DNA of 49,307 nt from a virus. Positions within the stretch are counted from its first letter, which is position 1, and every line of letters begins with the position of its first letter. Both the position numbers and the translations under genes were made by a program. A model generated the notes under the pieces. It saw only the letters and a list, made by a program, of their open reading frames with translations, ran no database searches and was not told the origin of the DNA. This document shows positions 39,327 through 47,615 of this stretch, piece by piece. The DNA is taken from positions 1-49,307 of IMG/VR virus record IMGVR_UViG_3300034012_003312; one strand, given 5' to 3'.

Positions 39327-40138
39327 CCACGCCTCCCTCCATCGCGATCGCCGTCCCCTTCGCGTGGGAGCAGGCCGTCGGGTACGACGTCCGGCTGGCG
39401 TTCGCTTCGGGTACGTCGCCCGTCGACGTGAAGGTCGACAACGGCACGTACCGCATGAACCTCGCGGCGTCGGGCGCGGACTTCCTGCGCAAACTCGCCA
39501 CGGAGATCAACGACGCGCTCGCCACCGCGGGCCGCGCCGAGACGTGCAGCGTCGACATCGGCGCGACGGGCCTTGTCACGATCACGTGCTCCGCGGCGGC
39601 CACCTTCACCTTCGACGCGACGCTGCGCGACGCGCTCGGGATGGGGTCGACCACGTACACCACCGTCACGTCGTTGACCGCGAGCGCTCCGCCGCGCGAT
39701 CTCTACCTGTTCATCGGCGGCGAGTCGCAGGGCTGGCAGCGGCGCGAGCCCATCGCGGCGTCGATGACGTGCGCGGGCAGCGCGTACGGCGTGCGGTCGG
39801 GAATCGTGTCGTGGGAGGACAGCATCGCGCTGGAACTCATCCCCTCGGACCCTGACGCGCGCACCCTCGTCGGCGAGACTGCGACGCCGTGGGAGGCGGG
39901 GTCGTCGACGCTCCCCTGGTCGTGCGCGCGGCTCATCACCACGGGCCTCGCGGTGACGGTGGCGTTCGCGCGGCACTGGCAGGACGTGCGCTCCTCGACG
40001 AGCGAGAGCTTCGATCTGGTCACGATCCGCCCCGAGGCCCTGTCGAAGCCCGACAGCGTGTTCCAGTTCCCGGGGCTGACGACGTGGCGCACCTGGACGT
40101 TGCCGCTCGTGCGCACCGGCACGGACGACCGGAGCTGA
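39323..40138 (+). CDS. Distal tail protein (putative)
   Basis: 271 residues, rare TTG start overlapping the tape measure stop (TTGA). It is beta-rich: SIAIAVPFAWEQAVGYDVRL, YRMNLAASGADFLRKLATEI, TCSAAATFTFDATLRDAL. Its place right after the tape measure is that of distal tail proteins in siphoviruses. Family membership is not certain. Confidence 0.65.
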   Translation: MTTPPSIAIAVPFAWEQAVGYDVRLAFASGTSPVDVKVDNGTYRMNLAASGADFLRKLATEINDALATAGRAETCSVDIGATGLVTITCSAAATFTFDATLRDALGMGSTTYTTVTSLTASAPPRDLYLFIGGESQGWQRREPIAASMTCAGSAYGVRSGIVSWEDSIALELIPSDPDARTLVGETATPWEAGSSTLPWSCARLITTGLAVTVAFARHWQDVRSSTSESFDLVTIRPEALSKPDSVFQFPGLTTWRTWTLPLVRTGTDDRS

Positions 40139-40141
40139 CGC

Positions 40142-42805
40142 GTGGCGGTCAACCGCATCAACTGGCAGACCGCCGCAGCGACGGGCGCCCGCGTGGGGCG
40201 TGCGATCCTCATCGCGGGCCTGCCGTGGGCGATCGTGCCCGAGGGGCAGACGATCACGTCGGTGTCGTGGACGGACACGGCCGACGCCGCGTGGCACGCG
40301 GGCACGAGCCCCACGTGCAAGGCCTGGCTCCTCACGCGCTCGGCGCACGACACCAGCGTGCCCTCGCTCGCGTGGGAGGAGAACGCGAGCCCCGTGCAGG
40401 GCACCGTCGACGTCGGAAGCCTGCGCTTCTGGCTCGCCGACTCAGCCGACGCGGTAACCAACACTCTCGGGGCGCGCGACGCGCAGGTGTTCACGCGGCT
40501 GGTGGGGGACCACAGCGCCAGCGCGACGACGGTCACCGTCGAGAGCACGGCGGCGTTCGCGAGCTCCGGAGCGATCCACATCGGGCGTGAGCGGGTCACG
40601 TACTCGGGGAAGACCAGCACGACCTTCACCGGCTGCACGCGGGGCACCGCAGGCACGTCCGCGCGGAAGTACGTCGCGAGCGGCGCCCTCTTCCGCGTGT
40701 ACGAGGCGAGCACGGCGGAGCGGCTCCCTGCGCTCACGGGCAGGCGCTGCACGGTGTGGCTGTTCGCGCTCTCCGCGGCGGGCGTCGCCACTGATCCCAC
40801 GCTGGTCTACGACGGGCGCATCGCCGCGGGGGCGGGCATCGTCGACACCAGCGCGTGGGAGATCGCCGTCGAGCATGCGCTGAAGGCCCTCGACACCGAG
40901 AGCCAAGCGCCGACGCTCTCGCTCTACGGGTACTCCCACGGGCGCGTGCGCCGCTCGACCAACGTGAGCAGCCTGGCCAGCGGCGAGTACGTGCCGCTCC
41001 TCTGCCAGTGGACCTACGCCTCGGGCACCCGTCAGTACACGCTCAACGACGACGCCGGCGACCCGGACAGCGGCGGGTGGTCGGAGTCGCGCGAGCAGTA
41101 CCTCGAGCGGTGGAACCGCGGCGCGGAGGCGGGCGGCTACGCCATGGCCGCGGCCCTCCAGGCGCGCGGGGTGCTGCGCGTCTCGGCCTCCGACGTGACC
41201 AACGATCGGCGCCTGGTCACGTGGCACGGGTGGGTGGAGGCGAACACCTTCGACCCTGCCGACCCGAGCGACACGCGCGAGACCGCGACGACCTACTCCA
41301 CGGGCGGGCCGATGCCCCGCGCGTGCCTCTGGCTCGTCGGCCGGATGCCCCTCCCGCCGAGCGAGCGGTCGAAGGTCCCGACCACGCCGACCTACCCCCT
41401 CTCCGACGACACGGGCGCGTGGTGGACCCTCACCGCGACGTGTGCTGGCGGCGAGATGACCGCGGCGATTCAGAACCCAGCCGACGCGAGCGTCGACCCG
41501 ATCATCTCGAACTTCGGCGTGTGGCTCACGGGCGTGACGCTGCGACCCGAAGAGGACTCGCGCGTCAACCCCTCGCTCATCACCAAGCCGACCACGGCCA
41601 AGGTGGGGCTTCGTGCGGTCGGGAGCCGCTGGTGGTCGACGCTGCGCTACGCCGTGCTCGCCCAGATCGACACCCTGCGCGGCACCGACCAGCTCACCGA
41701 CTCGATCGACTGGGGCCGCATCGAGGCGCTCGGTCGCCGCGGGAGCCTCTTCCCACTGCGGCGTCGGTACGTGGTCGACATCGAGGCGCCCTTCCTCGAC
41801 ATCTTCCGCAACGAAGCGCGCTTGAACGGCCTCGCCCTGTCGACGTGGCACGGCCGCGCGGCCCTCTGCACGATCCACGAAGCCGCCCCCACCGAGGCTC
41901 GCTCGGGCTCCCTCACGGCCGCCTACCTGCGCCGGGACGAGGTGGCGACGGTGCGCGAGGTGACCGACGGCCTCGCGACGGGCTACCAGCTCGCCCTGCC
42001 CGCGCCGAGCGAGGACACGATCGTCGTCAACGACGCCGGGGCGATCGCCGAGAGCGGAACGGGCGAGACGATCGAGGCGACGATGCCCGACGGCGTGCTG
42101 CCCGCGGGGACGGACGTTGCGACCCCGGCGCTGCACGCGACCGTGATCGACCTCGCGTCGGGCGTTCTGGCCCCGTGGGTGCGGCCCTACCAGGTGGTCG
42201 CGTGGCCGGGTGACCTCCGCCTCGCAGGGCACCAGATCGGCGACGTGGTCACCCTGACCGAGTGGCTCCTCCCGGACGGCGCGGGCGGGCGAGGCCTCGA
42301 CGGCGCCGTCGGCACCATCCTCGGGCGCAGCGTCGACTTCGAAGAGGGGACCGTCGACCTCCGGCTGCGTCTCTCCCCGTCGACCGTGGCGGGCTACGCC
42401 CCGGCGGCGCTGGTGTCGTCCATCTCGGGCGCGGCGGTGACCCTCGACACGGCGACCGTGGCCGTGTGCGGCTTTGCCGACCCGTACAACGACGACGGCA
42501 GCGCGCGCAGCGACGGCGGCGCAAGCTACTTCGTGGCGGGCGACAAGCTGCTGCTCATCGAGGTGGACAGCGAGTCGCCGGCGACACCCTTCGCGGGCGA
42601 GGTGGCGTCGGTCTCGGGCGCGGTCGTCACCCTCACCGCGTCGCCCGGCGCGACCTGGGTCACGCTCGCGGGCTCGGCGCTGAAGGTGATGCTCGTCCCC
42701 GACGACTGGACTGCCAGCACCGCAGACCAGCGGCGGTACGCGTATCAGGCCGACGTGGCCACCTACCAGCTCCCCTCGAGCACGCCGGGGCGGAGGTGGG
42801 TGTGA
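40142..42805 (+). CDS. Large tail hub / tip protein
   Basis: 887 residues, GTG start three bases after the previous stop. The N-terminal half includes TTVTVESTAAFASSGAIHIG and YSGKTSTTFTGCTRGTAGT, the 'F...G.I.I..E...YT' signature of beta repeats found in tail tip proteins. Around residues 520-640 a hub-like section contains IEAPFLDIFRNEARLNGLAL. The C-terminus repeats the V-AVTL motif (ISGAAVTLDTATVAV, SVSGAVVTLTASPGATW). It probably forms the baseplate hub that carries receptor-binding parts. A minus-strand lipoprotein gene follows 1 bp later. Confidence 0.7.
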   Translation: MAVNRINWQTAAATGARVGRAILIAGLPWAIVPEGQTITSVSWTDTADAAWHAGTSPTCKAWLLTRSAHDTSVPSLAWEENASPVQGTVDVGSLRFWLADSADAVTNTLGARDAQVFTRLVGDHSASATTVTVESTAAFASSGAIHIGRERVTYSGKTSTTFTGCTRGTAGTSARKYVASGALFRVYEASTAERLPALTGRRCTVWLFALSAAGVATDPTLVYDGRIAAGAGIVDTSAWEIAVEHALKALDTESQAPTLSLYGYSHGRVRRSTNVSSLASGEYVPLLCQWTYASGTRQYTLNDDAGDPDSGGWSESREQYLERWNRGAEAGGYAMAAALQARGVLRVSASDVTNDRRLVTWHGWVEANTFDPADPSDTRETATTYSTGGPMPRACLWLVGRMPLPPSERSKVPTTPTYPLSDDTGAWWTLTATCAGGEMTAAIQNPADASVDPIISNFGVWLTGVTLRPEEDSRVNPSLITKPTTAKVGLRAVGSRWWSTLRYAVLAQIDTLRGTDQLTDSIDWGRIEALGRRGSLFPLRRRYVVDIEAPFLDIFRNEARLNGLALSTWHGRAALCTIHEAAPTEARSGSLTAAYLRRDEVATVREVTDGLATGYQLALPAPSEDTIVVNDAGAIAESGTGETIEATMPDGVLPAGTDVATPALHATVIDLASGVLAPWVRPYQVVAWPGDLRLAGHQIGDVVTLTEWLLPDGAGGRGLDGAVGTILGRSVDFEEGTVDLRLRLSPSTVAGYAPAALVSSISGAAVTLDTATVAVCGFADPYNDDGSARSDGGASYFVAGDKLLLIEVDSESPATPFAGEVASVSGAVVTLTASPGATWVTLAGSALKVMLVPDDWTASTADQRRYAYQADVATYQLPSSTPGRRWV

Positions 42806-42806
42806 G

Positions 42807-43079
42807 TCAGAGGCAGCGGCCGTCGAGACAGGCCAGGCCGGCGGCGCACGAGAGGCCGCACCCGCCGCAGTTGCGCTCGTCGCGCGTGGTCTCGCAGGTG
42901 CCGTTGCCGTCGCAGTCGAGCTGCAGCGCGCCGCACCGCAGCGTCACGCCCGGAGGCAGCTCCGACGCGGCGTCCGCGCTGGCGTCGTTCGCGCCTCCCC
43001 CGTCGACCGTCCCTGGCCCGGGTCCCGGGTCCGCACCGCACGCCATGCACAAGAGCCCAATGAGCAGCAACGTCCGCAT
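42807..43079 (-). CDS. Cys-rich myxobacterial-type lipoprotein, second allele
   Basis: 90 residues. MRTLLLIGLLCMAC is a lipoprotein signal with the lipobox Cys at 14 and Gly at +2. A Gly/Ala/Asp linker is followed by LDCDGNGTCETTRDERNCGGCG and LSCAAGLACLDGRC. It is the short counterpart of the protein at 363-857, with the same signal start (MRT), same Cys motif and same position relative to a tail gene. Opposite orientation to the late operon suggests independent expression in the lysogen. It could alter the host surface; this is inference. Confidence 0.78.
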   Translation of the reverse strand: MRTLLLIGLLCMACGADPGPGPGTVDGGGANDASADAASELPPGVTLRCGALQLDCDGNGTCETTRDERNCGGCGLSCAAGLACLDGRCL

Positions 43080-43125
43080 GGGGGCAACGGTACGCGCGAG
43101 CCGCGCCGAAAGTCACGCCCTTGAG

Positions 43126-43530
43126 TCACCCGCCGGCGACGGCGCGGTTGAGCGCGGTGGCGATCGCCCCGGCCCGGGCCTTGTCGGGGGAGGTGAACAC
43201 GTCCGCCTGCCCGGCGGCGGTCATCACACGGACAACGTACCGGGGCTTTGCGCTGAGCGCCGCGAGGACGGCCACCGCGAGGCCGCCCCCGGCTCCCACG
43301 GCGGCGAGGGTGAGCCCGCCGCCGAAGATCGCTCCGAGCAGTCCAAGGGCGATCCCGCCGAGCAGCACCTTTGCCGCATCGGTGTAGTCAGCGGGCACCT
43401 CGATGTACTGCATCGCGGTGAGTCCGCGGATCGGGTACACGGTTCCGTTCACCACGAAGCGCGCGGTGGTGACGAGGACGTTGGCGTCCTGGTGGATGAG
43501 CTGCTCGGCGTGGGGCTGCGGTGGGTACAT
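43126..43530 (-). CDS. DUF6232-like membrane protein
   Basis: 134 residues. The N-terminal segment (ANVLVTTARFVVNGTVYPIR, GLTAMQYIEVP) matches the DUF6232 pattern of a small beta domain. It is followed by a hydrophobic hairpin at about 55-92 (AKVLLGGIALGLLGAIFGGG, LTLAAVGAGGGLAVAVLAAL). The C-terminal strand-helix is KPRYVVRVMTAAGQADVFTS. It lies behind the lipoprotein on the same strand, 46 bp apart, forming a two-gene moron. The 104 bp upstream, shared with a plus-strand tail gene, may hold its promoter, but no clear -35/-10 is visible. Confidence 0.65.
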   Translation of the reverse strand: MYPPQPHAEQLIHQDANVLVTTARFVVNGTVYPIRGLTAMQYIEVPADYTDAAKVLLGGIALGLLGAIFGGGLTLAAVGAGGGLAVAVLAALSAKPRYVVRVMTAAGQADVFTSPDKARAGAIATALNRAVAGG

Positions 43531-43634
43531 GGCCCCCGAGGCTACCTCCGTCGCCGCCCGCTGGGAGCTCCCTCCGGACCTGATGCGGCCGGGCATCCAC
43601 TGAAGCGCTACGGCATCGCGGCGGACGGTGCCAC

Positions 43635-44306
43635 GTGAGTCTCTTCCAGCGCTACCTGCGCCACCGCGCGCCCGGGGCCACGCAGGATGATGCCGTGGCG
43701 CAGCGTTACCTTTCGCTCGACGCGGGCCGCATGGCGTGGCTCGCCAACAACGCACAGCACCTCTGCGAGCAGAACCCCCGCCGCGCCCTGCGCCAGCACC
43801 CCGGCGTGCGGGACTTCTACGCGCCCGCGCTCGACGGCACCGGCTTCACCGACGCGCCGACGGCGGCGGAGATCCGCTGGGCCGTGTCGCAGAAAGACGG
43901 GGCGTGCTGCCTCGACCTCGGGACCTTCTACGCCTGGCAACTCCCCAACGGCCGCCTCCCGAAGGCGGCGCTCAAGTTCACGACGGTGGTGGAGGGCGGC
44001 TACACCCTCGGGTGGGTGTTCGCCGTCTCGCCCGGCACGCAGGGCCCGCTCGCCGCCGTGGCCCAGTCGAGCGGCGTCACCACGTCGGCGACCTGGACCC
44101 TGACGGAGGCGAGTGTGGACCTCGCGGGGCAGCTCGCGCCCTGGGGCTACGCGCCCACCGACGGCATCAGCGAGGTGACGAGCGCCGAGGCCGGGCAGGT
44201 CCAGGTGTTCCGAGCGTTCCTCGGCGCCTACTGCTCCTCCAACACCAACAGCGCAGGCTCACGGGCCTCCGTCGTCGCCGTGTCCCTCCACCTCGAGCAG
44301 CCATGA
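43635..44306 (+). CDS. Tail appendage protein
   Basis: 223 residues, GTG start. It begins with a helical part (SLFQRYLRHRAPGATQDDAV, RMAWLANNAQHLCEQNP) and continues as a beta-rich domain (AALKFTTVVEGGYTLGWVFA, TSATWTLTEASVDLAGQLAP). It overlaps the next gene by ATGA. The arrangement of an N-terminal attachment helix and a C-terminal beta domain fits a receptor-binding or accessory tail protein. Not recognised. Confidence 0.6.
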   Translation: MSLFQRYLRHRAPGATQDDAVAQRYLSLDAGRMAWLANNAQHLCEQNPRRALRQHPGVRDFYAPALDGTGFTDAPTAAEIRWAVSQKDGACCLDLGTFYAWQLPNGRLPKAALKFTTVVEGGYTLGWVFAVSPGTQGPLAAVAQSSGVTTSATWTLTEASVDLAGQLAPWGYAPTDGISEVTSAEAGQVQVFRAFLGAYCSSNTNSAGSRASVVAVSLHLEQP

Positions 44307-45409
44307 CCGTCACCGCGCGCGCCCCCGGGCACATCAACTCCGTCTCCGAGCGGCAGGCCGTGGTCGCGCGGGCGACGCGCGCCACCCACGCCTTGCAGCT
44401 GGCGCTCGCCGCCAACGCCGGGCTCCTCGACACGCCCGCGGGGCAGTGCTCGGCGCCGTGGACGGAGACCGGGGGGACCTACTCCCTGAGCTACGTGCGC
44501 AACCCGGGCGCGCGGTACGTCCAGATCAGCGCGCGGGTGCTCCCCACGACGACGCCGATCAACGCGGTCGTCACGCTCGACCTCACGGTGCGCGACGCGG
44601 CGGGCCACATCGTCACCAGCAGCAGCGACCGCATCCCGCGGCGGTGGCGGGGCGAGACGATCTATTGCCCCTACGCGCCGACCGGGAGCGCGCTGCAGGA
44701 GTCCAGCGAGCTCGTCGTCGGGTACGTCGACTGCGACGCGCTCGACGACACGCTCACCGACCCGAGCTGGAGTTTCGACGTGGCCGTGAGCGTCACGGGC
44801 GGCGCGCAGCTCGATGGGCTGTGGCTCGCGGAGATGCCGCGGTTCCTGGTCGACGACGGCGCGACGCACGGCGGCGTGGTGCCCGGGTCGTTCCAGCGCG
44901 ACGCGACGATCCACGACGGCGCGACCGACGGCCTGGACCGGCTCCTCGCGACGCTCGCCTCCGGGCGCACGCAGCAGCGCAGCTACTTGGCGATGGCATG
45001 GCGGCAGGCGATGGTGAGCGCCGAGACGCCCTCGCTCTCGGGCACGAGCGACGGCCCCTTCACGCTGCTCGACGCGGGCTCCGGCAACCGGGCGACGTTC
45101 GCGGTGTACCCCCGCAGCATCGGCGCGGTCTCGGCCGCGGGCGAGGCGGCGAAGGTCCGCTTCCTCTACCGGATGAGCGGCGGCGCAGGCACCGAGACGG
45201 GGCAGATCTCCCTGCGCGGCTCCGCCACCGGCAGCCCGTGGACGCTCGCGTCGATCGCCTACACGACCACGTGGACCTGGAGCGCGTGGGTCGACTGCGC
45301 GGTCCGCACTTCGCCCCTCTCCGACGCGCTGAGCCTGAGCGGCAAGGTAAGCGCGAGCGGTCCCACCCTCTGGCTCGCGGGCGTGCATGTCCGCGAGGCC
45401 GTCACCTGA
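44303..45409 (+). CDS. Tail fibre-like / appendage protein
   Basis: 368 residues, ATG overlapping the upstream TGA. It starts with a helix (SERQAVVARATRATHALQLA) like the preceding protein, then two beta-rich domains (YVQISARVLPTTTPINAVVT; ATFAVYPRSIGAVSAAGEAA to TLWLAGVHVREAVT). The last segment, ending in an 'LWLAGVHV' strand, suggests a carbohydrate-binding jelly-roll. Located between hub and lectin-like protein, it is probably part of the adsorption apparatus. Confidence 0.6.
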   Translation: MTVTARAPGHINSVSERQAVVARATRATHALQLALAANAGLLDTPAGQCSAPWTETGGTYSLSYVRNPGARYVQISARVLPTTTPINAVVTLDLTVRDAAGHIVTSSSDRIPRRWRGETIYCPYAPTGSALQESSELVVGYVDCDALDDTLTDPSWSFDVAVSVTGGAQLDGLWLAEMPRFLVDDGATHGGVVPGSFQRDATIHDGATDGLDRLLATLASGRTQQRSYLAMAWRQAMVSAETPSLSGTSDGPFTLLDAGSGNRATFAVYPRSIGAVSAAGEAAKVRFLYRMSGGAGTETGQISLRGSATGSPWTLASIAYTTTWTWSAWVDCAVRTSPLSDALSLSGKVSASGPTLWLAGVHVREAVT

Positions 45410-45429
45410 CACCACGGAGCACCCCCCCC

Positions 45430-45855
45430 ATGTCCGCCATGATCCACAAGGGCCCGCTGACCGCCCTCTTCACCGCGCAGACCCTCACGGGCTCGCTGGT
45501 CGCGTCGACCGCGGAGTGCGACGTCTCGCTCGCCTCCTACTGCGACCTGACGGTCGACTACACGCAGGGCACCGGGGGCACCTCCCCGAAGCTCGAGCTC
45601 ACGGTCGAGCAGAAGCACGAGGGCTCGTCGACGTGGCGCCAGGTGGCCACGCTCGACGCGGGGACGGTCGCCGCCGGCGCGGTGCCGCTGGCGCTCACGA
45701 CGCCCACGTACACGCTCGCGGCGTCGGCGTCGTTGGTCTTCTCGGTGCCGTGCTTCGGCGCGGGGAAGCTCCGGGTGAAGGTGCGCGAGACGGGGTCGCC
45801 GTCGCCCTTCGGCAGCGTGACCGTCGCGGCGATCCCGTCGCGGGTGGGAGGCTGA
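45430..45855 (+). CDS. Small beta-rich appendage protein
   Basis: 141 residues. It has a beta-sandwich-like alternation throughout (YCDLTVDYTQGTGGTSPKLE, WRQVATLDAGTVAAGAVPLA, KLRVKVRETGSPSPFGSVTV). It occupies the position of the 960-1295 gene relative to the lectin-like paralogue. It is probably a tail decoration or adsorption module. No family is recognised. Confidence 0.65.
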   Translation: MSAMIHKGPLTALFTAQTLTGSLVASTAECDVSLASYCDLTVDYTQGTGGTSPKLELTVEQKHEGSSTWRQVATLDAGTVAAGAVPLALTTPTYTLAASASLVFSVPCFGAGKLRVKVRETGSPSPFGSVTVAAIPSRVGG

Positions 45856-45856
45856 C

Positions 45857-46600
45857 ATGGGGATCATCCTCTCTGGTCCGACGGTGCTCCTGCCGTCCGC
45901 GGGCAGCGTCACGGCCGCGTCGATGGCCGCCGCCGTCGCCGCCGCGGACGACGCCGCGGACGTGAGCGCCGCGCTCGCCGCGCCCGTGGTCGATCCGTTG
46001 ACCGGCGCAGGGTGGACGGCCGGAACGCCCTCGGGTGGCGCGGCGGCGACGTGGACGAGCGGGACGCGCTTGCGCGTCGCGGTCCCCACCGGGGTCGAGG
46101 GCGCGGCGTGGGTGCAGCGCGACGACCTTCTCCCTGACGGCCCCGAGTGGGACTTCTACACGCGCGTGGACATCGTCGCGGGCGACACCGCGGGCAACAC
46201 CCGCATCATCCTCGGCGCGGGGGTCGACGAGAACAACTTCATCAGCGCCGCGCTGTGGGCAGACGGCACGCTGGAAATCGGCCGGGTGCTCGCGGGGTCG
46301 TACGGCGGCAGCGCGTACGGCGCCGCGCCGGGCCTCGACTCGGCGGCCCGCACGGGCGGACAGCTCTGGCTGCGGCTCGCGCTGCGGCTCGGCGAGGTGA
46401 CCATCTCGTGGGGCGTCGGCGCTGCCGGCGTGCCGCCGAAGGGGTGGCGGGTCGAGCAGCGCCTCACGAGCGCGGACGCACTCGCGGTGGCGGGCGGCCG
46501 GTGGGGGCGCCTTTACGTCACCGCCATCTCGGGCGGCGTGGTCGGCGGGCTGACGGTGGACTTCCTCGCGATTCGCACGCGCGCGTCGGTGCCGCTGTGA
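45857..46600 (+). CDS. Lectin-like (LamG/ConA-type) tail appendage protein, right paralogue
   Basis: 247 residues. It shares in order VVDPLTGAGWTAGTPSG, EWDFYTRVDIVAGDTAGNTR, ALWADGTLEIGRVLAG, TGGQLWLRLALRLGEVTISW and SGGVVGGLTVDFLAIRTR with the left protein at 1292-2050. The central domain looks like a laminin-G or concanavalin fold used for glycan binding. The sequence difference between the paralogues fits a change of receptor. GTGA links it to the receiver-domain gene. Confidence 0.7.
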   Translation: MGIILSGPTVLLPSAGSVTAASMAAAVAAADDAADVSAALAAPVVDPLTGAGWTAGTPSGGAAATWTSGTRLRVAVPTGVEGAAWVQRDDLLPDGPEWDFYTRVDIVAGDTAGNTRIILGAGVDENNFISAALWADGTLEIGRVLAGSYGGSAYGAAPGLDSAARTGGQLWLRLALRLGEVTISWGVGAAGVPPKGWRVEQRLTSADALAVAGGRWGRLYVTAISGGVVGGLTVDFLAIRTRASVPL

Positions 46601-47397
46601 CCGCCGTCCTCGTCGTCGACGACCACCCCTCGGCGCTCGCGGGCCTCGCCTACGCCCTGCGCGAGCGGTGGGAGGTGCTCGTCGCCGCCACCGTGGCCGA
46701 AGCCCTCGCCGTCCTCGCGCGCCTCACCCCCGCCGCGGTGGTGCTCGACCTCCTGCTCGACGCTGACGCCTCGCCCCTGCACCGCGAGCTCGTGATGCGG
46801 GGCGTCCCTGTCGTCGCCGTCTCGGGCATCGAGGCGAGCGCCGCCGAGTCGATCGCCCGCGTGTGGGGCTGGCGCTACGTCGCCAAGCCGCCCGGCGACG
46901 ACACCCTCACCGCGGCCGTGGCCGCAGCACTGGAGACCGCACCCATGCCCGACGACTCCCCGCGCCTGACGATGACGCCCCCCGCGCCCGCACCCGACGC
47001 GCCGCTCCCTGCGCCGCCCGCCGCGCCCGACGGCGACAGCGTCTCTCCGCTCGCCGCCACGCACCCGCAGGTGGCCGTCGCCGAGGCGTGGTCGCGCACC
47101 ATCCGCCGCTCCATCGCGACGATCGCCGTCACCGGCCTCGCGCTCTACTTCGAATCGCGCGGCCACGTCGTGCCGCTGCCCATCGTCGCCGCCCTTACGG
47201 TGCTCGGCATCGGCGTGAGCGGCGCCCTCGCAGCGCTGCGCAAGCGCCCCGCGGTGGCCGCTGGCGGCGCGGGCGCGCTCGCGGTCGTCGCCCTCGGCGG
47301 GTCGCTGCTCGACGAGGGCGGCGCGAGCCTCGTCGCGACCCTCGGGGCGGGCGCGATCCCCCTGGTCGACCTCCTGGCCGATCGGGTGCGCTCGTGA
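46597..47397 (+). CDS. Response-regulator receiver domain fused to a holin-like membrane domain
   Basis: 266 residues, GTG overlapping the upstream TGA. Residues 1-113 form a complete receiver domain: AVLVVDDHPSALAGLAYAL with Asp8/Asp9, phospho-acceptor Asp51 in AAVVLDLLLD, Ser76 in VVAVSG and Lys97 in YVAKPPG. A Pro/Ala linker (about 115-155) leads to 3-4 hydrophobic helices at about 169-185, 191-214, 219-238 and 243-261. The gene lies exactly where the left cassette has its holin-like gene and is followed by a lipoprotein, a metalloprotease-like protein, an amidase and the transglycosylase. All residues needed for phosphorylation are present. A lysis protein gated by a host histidine kinase is the inference. 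Confidence 0.8.
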   Translation: MTAVLVVDDHPSALAGLAYALRERWEVLVAATVAEALAVLARLTPAAVVLDLLLDADASPLHRELVMRGVPVVAVSGIEASAAESIARVWGWRYVAKPPGDDTLTAAVAAALETAPMPDDSPRLTMTPPAPAPDAPLPAPPAAPDGDSVSPLAATHPQVAVAEAWSRTIRRSIATIAVTGLALYFESRGHVVPLPIVAALTVLGIGVSGALAALRKRPAVAAGGAGALAVVALGGSLLDEGGASLVATLGAGAIPLVDLLADRVRS

Positions 47398-47615
47398 TGC
47401 GCGCGCTCGTCGTGCTCGTCGCGGCGGCCCTCGTCGCGTGCCCCAAGCTCCCGCCCGTCTCGGGCTGCGAACCGCTCTCCCAGCGCTGCGAGGGGGACCG
47501 CCCCCAGGTGTGCTCGCCGTCGCGCCGCTGGCACTTCGTGGGCGACGAGGCCTGCGGCGTCTCGCCGGGGCAGTCGTGCCAGGTGCGCGCTGGCGTCGCG
47601 GGGTGCGCGCGATGA
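47397..47615 (+). CDS. Small Cys-rich lipoprotein
   Basis: 72 residues; ATG 47397 overlaps the upstream stop, with GTG 47394 as alternative. MRALVVLVAAALVAC is a signal peptide with the lipobox Cys at 15. The mature part has six more Cys (SGCEPLSQRCEG, PQVCSPSRRW, EACGVSPGQSCQ, GCAR), probably disulfide bonded in the periplasm. It may be the outer-membrane spanin of this cassette, or a surface protein. It overlaps the next gene by ATGA. Confidence 0.6.
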   Translation: MRALVVLVAAALVACPKLPPVSGCEPLSQRCEGDRPQVCSPSRRWHFVGDEACGVSPGQSCQVRAGVAGCAR

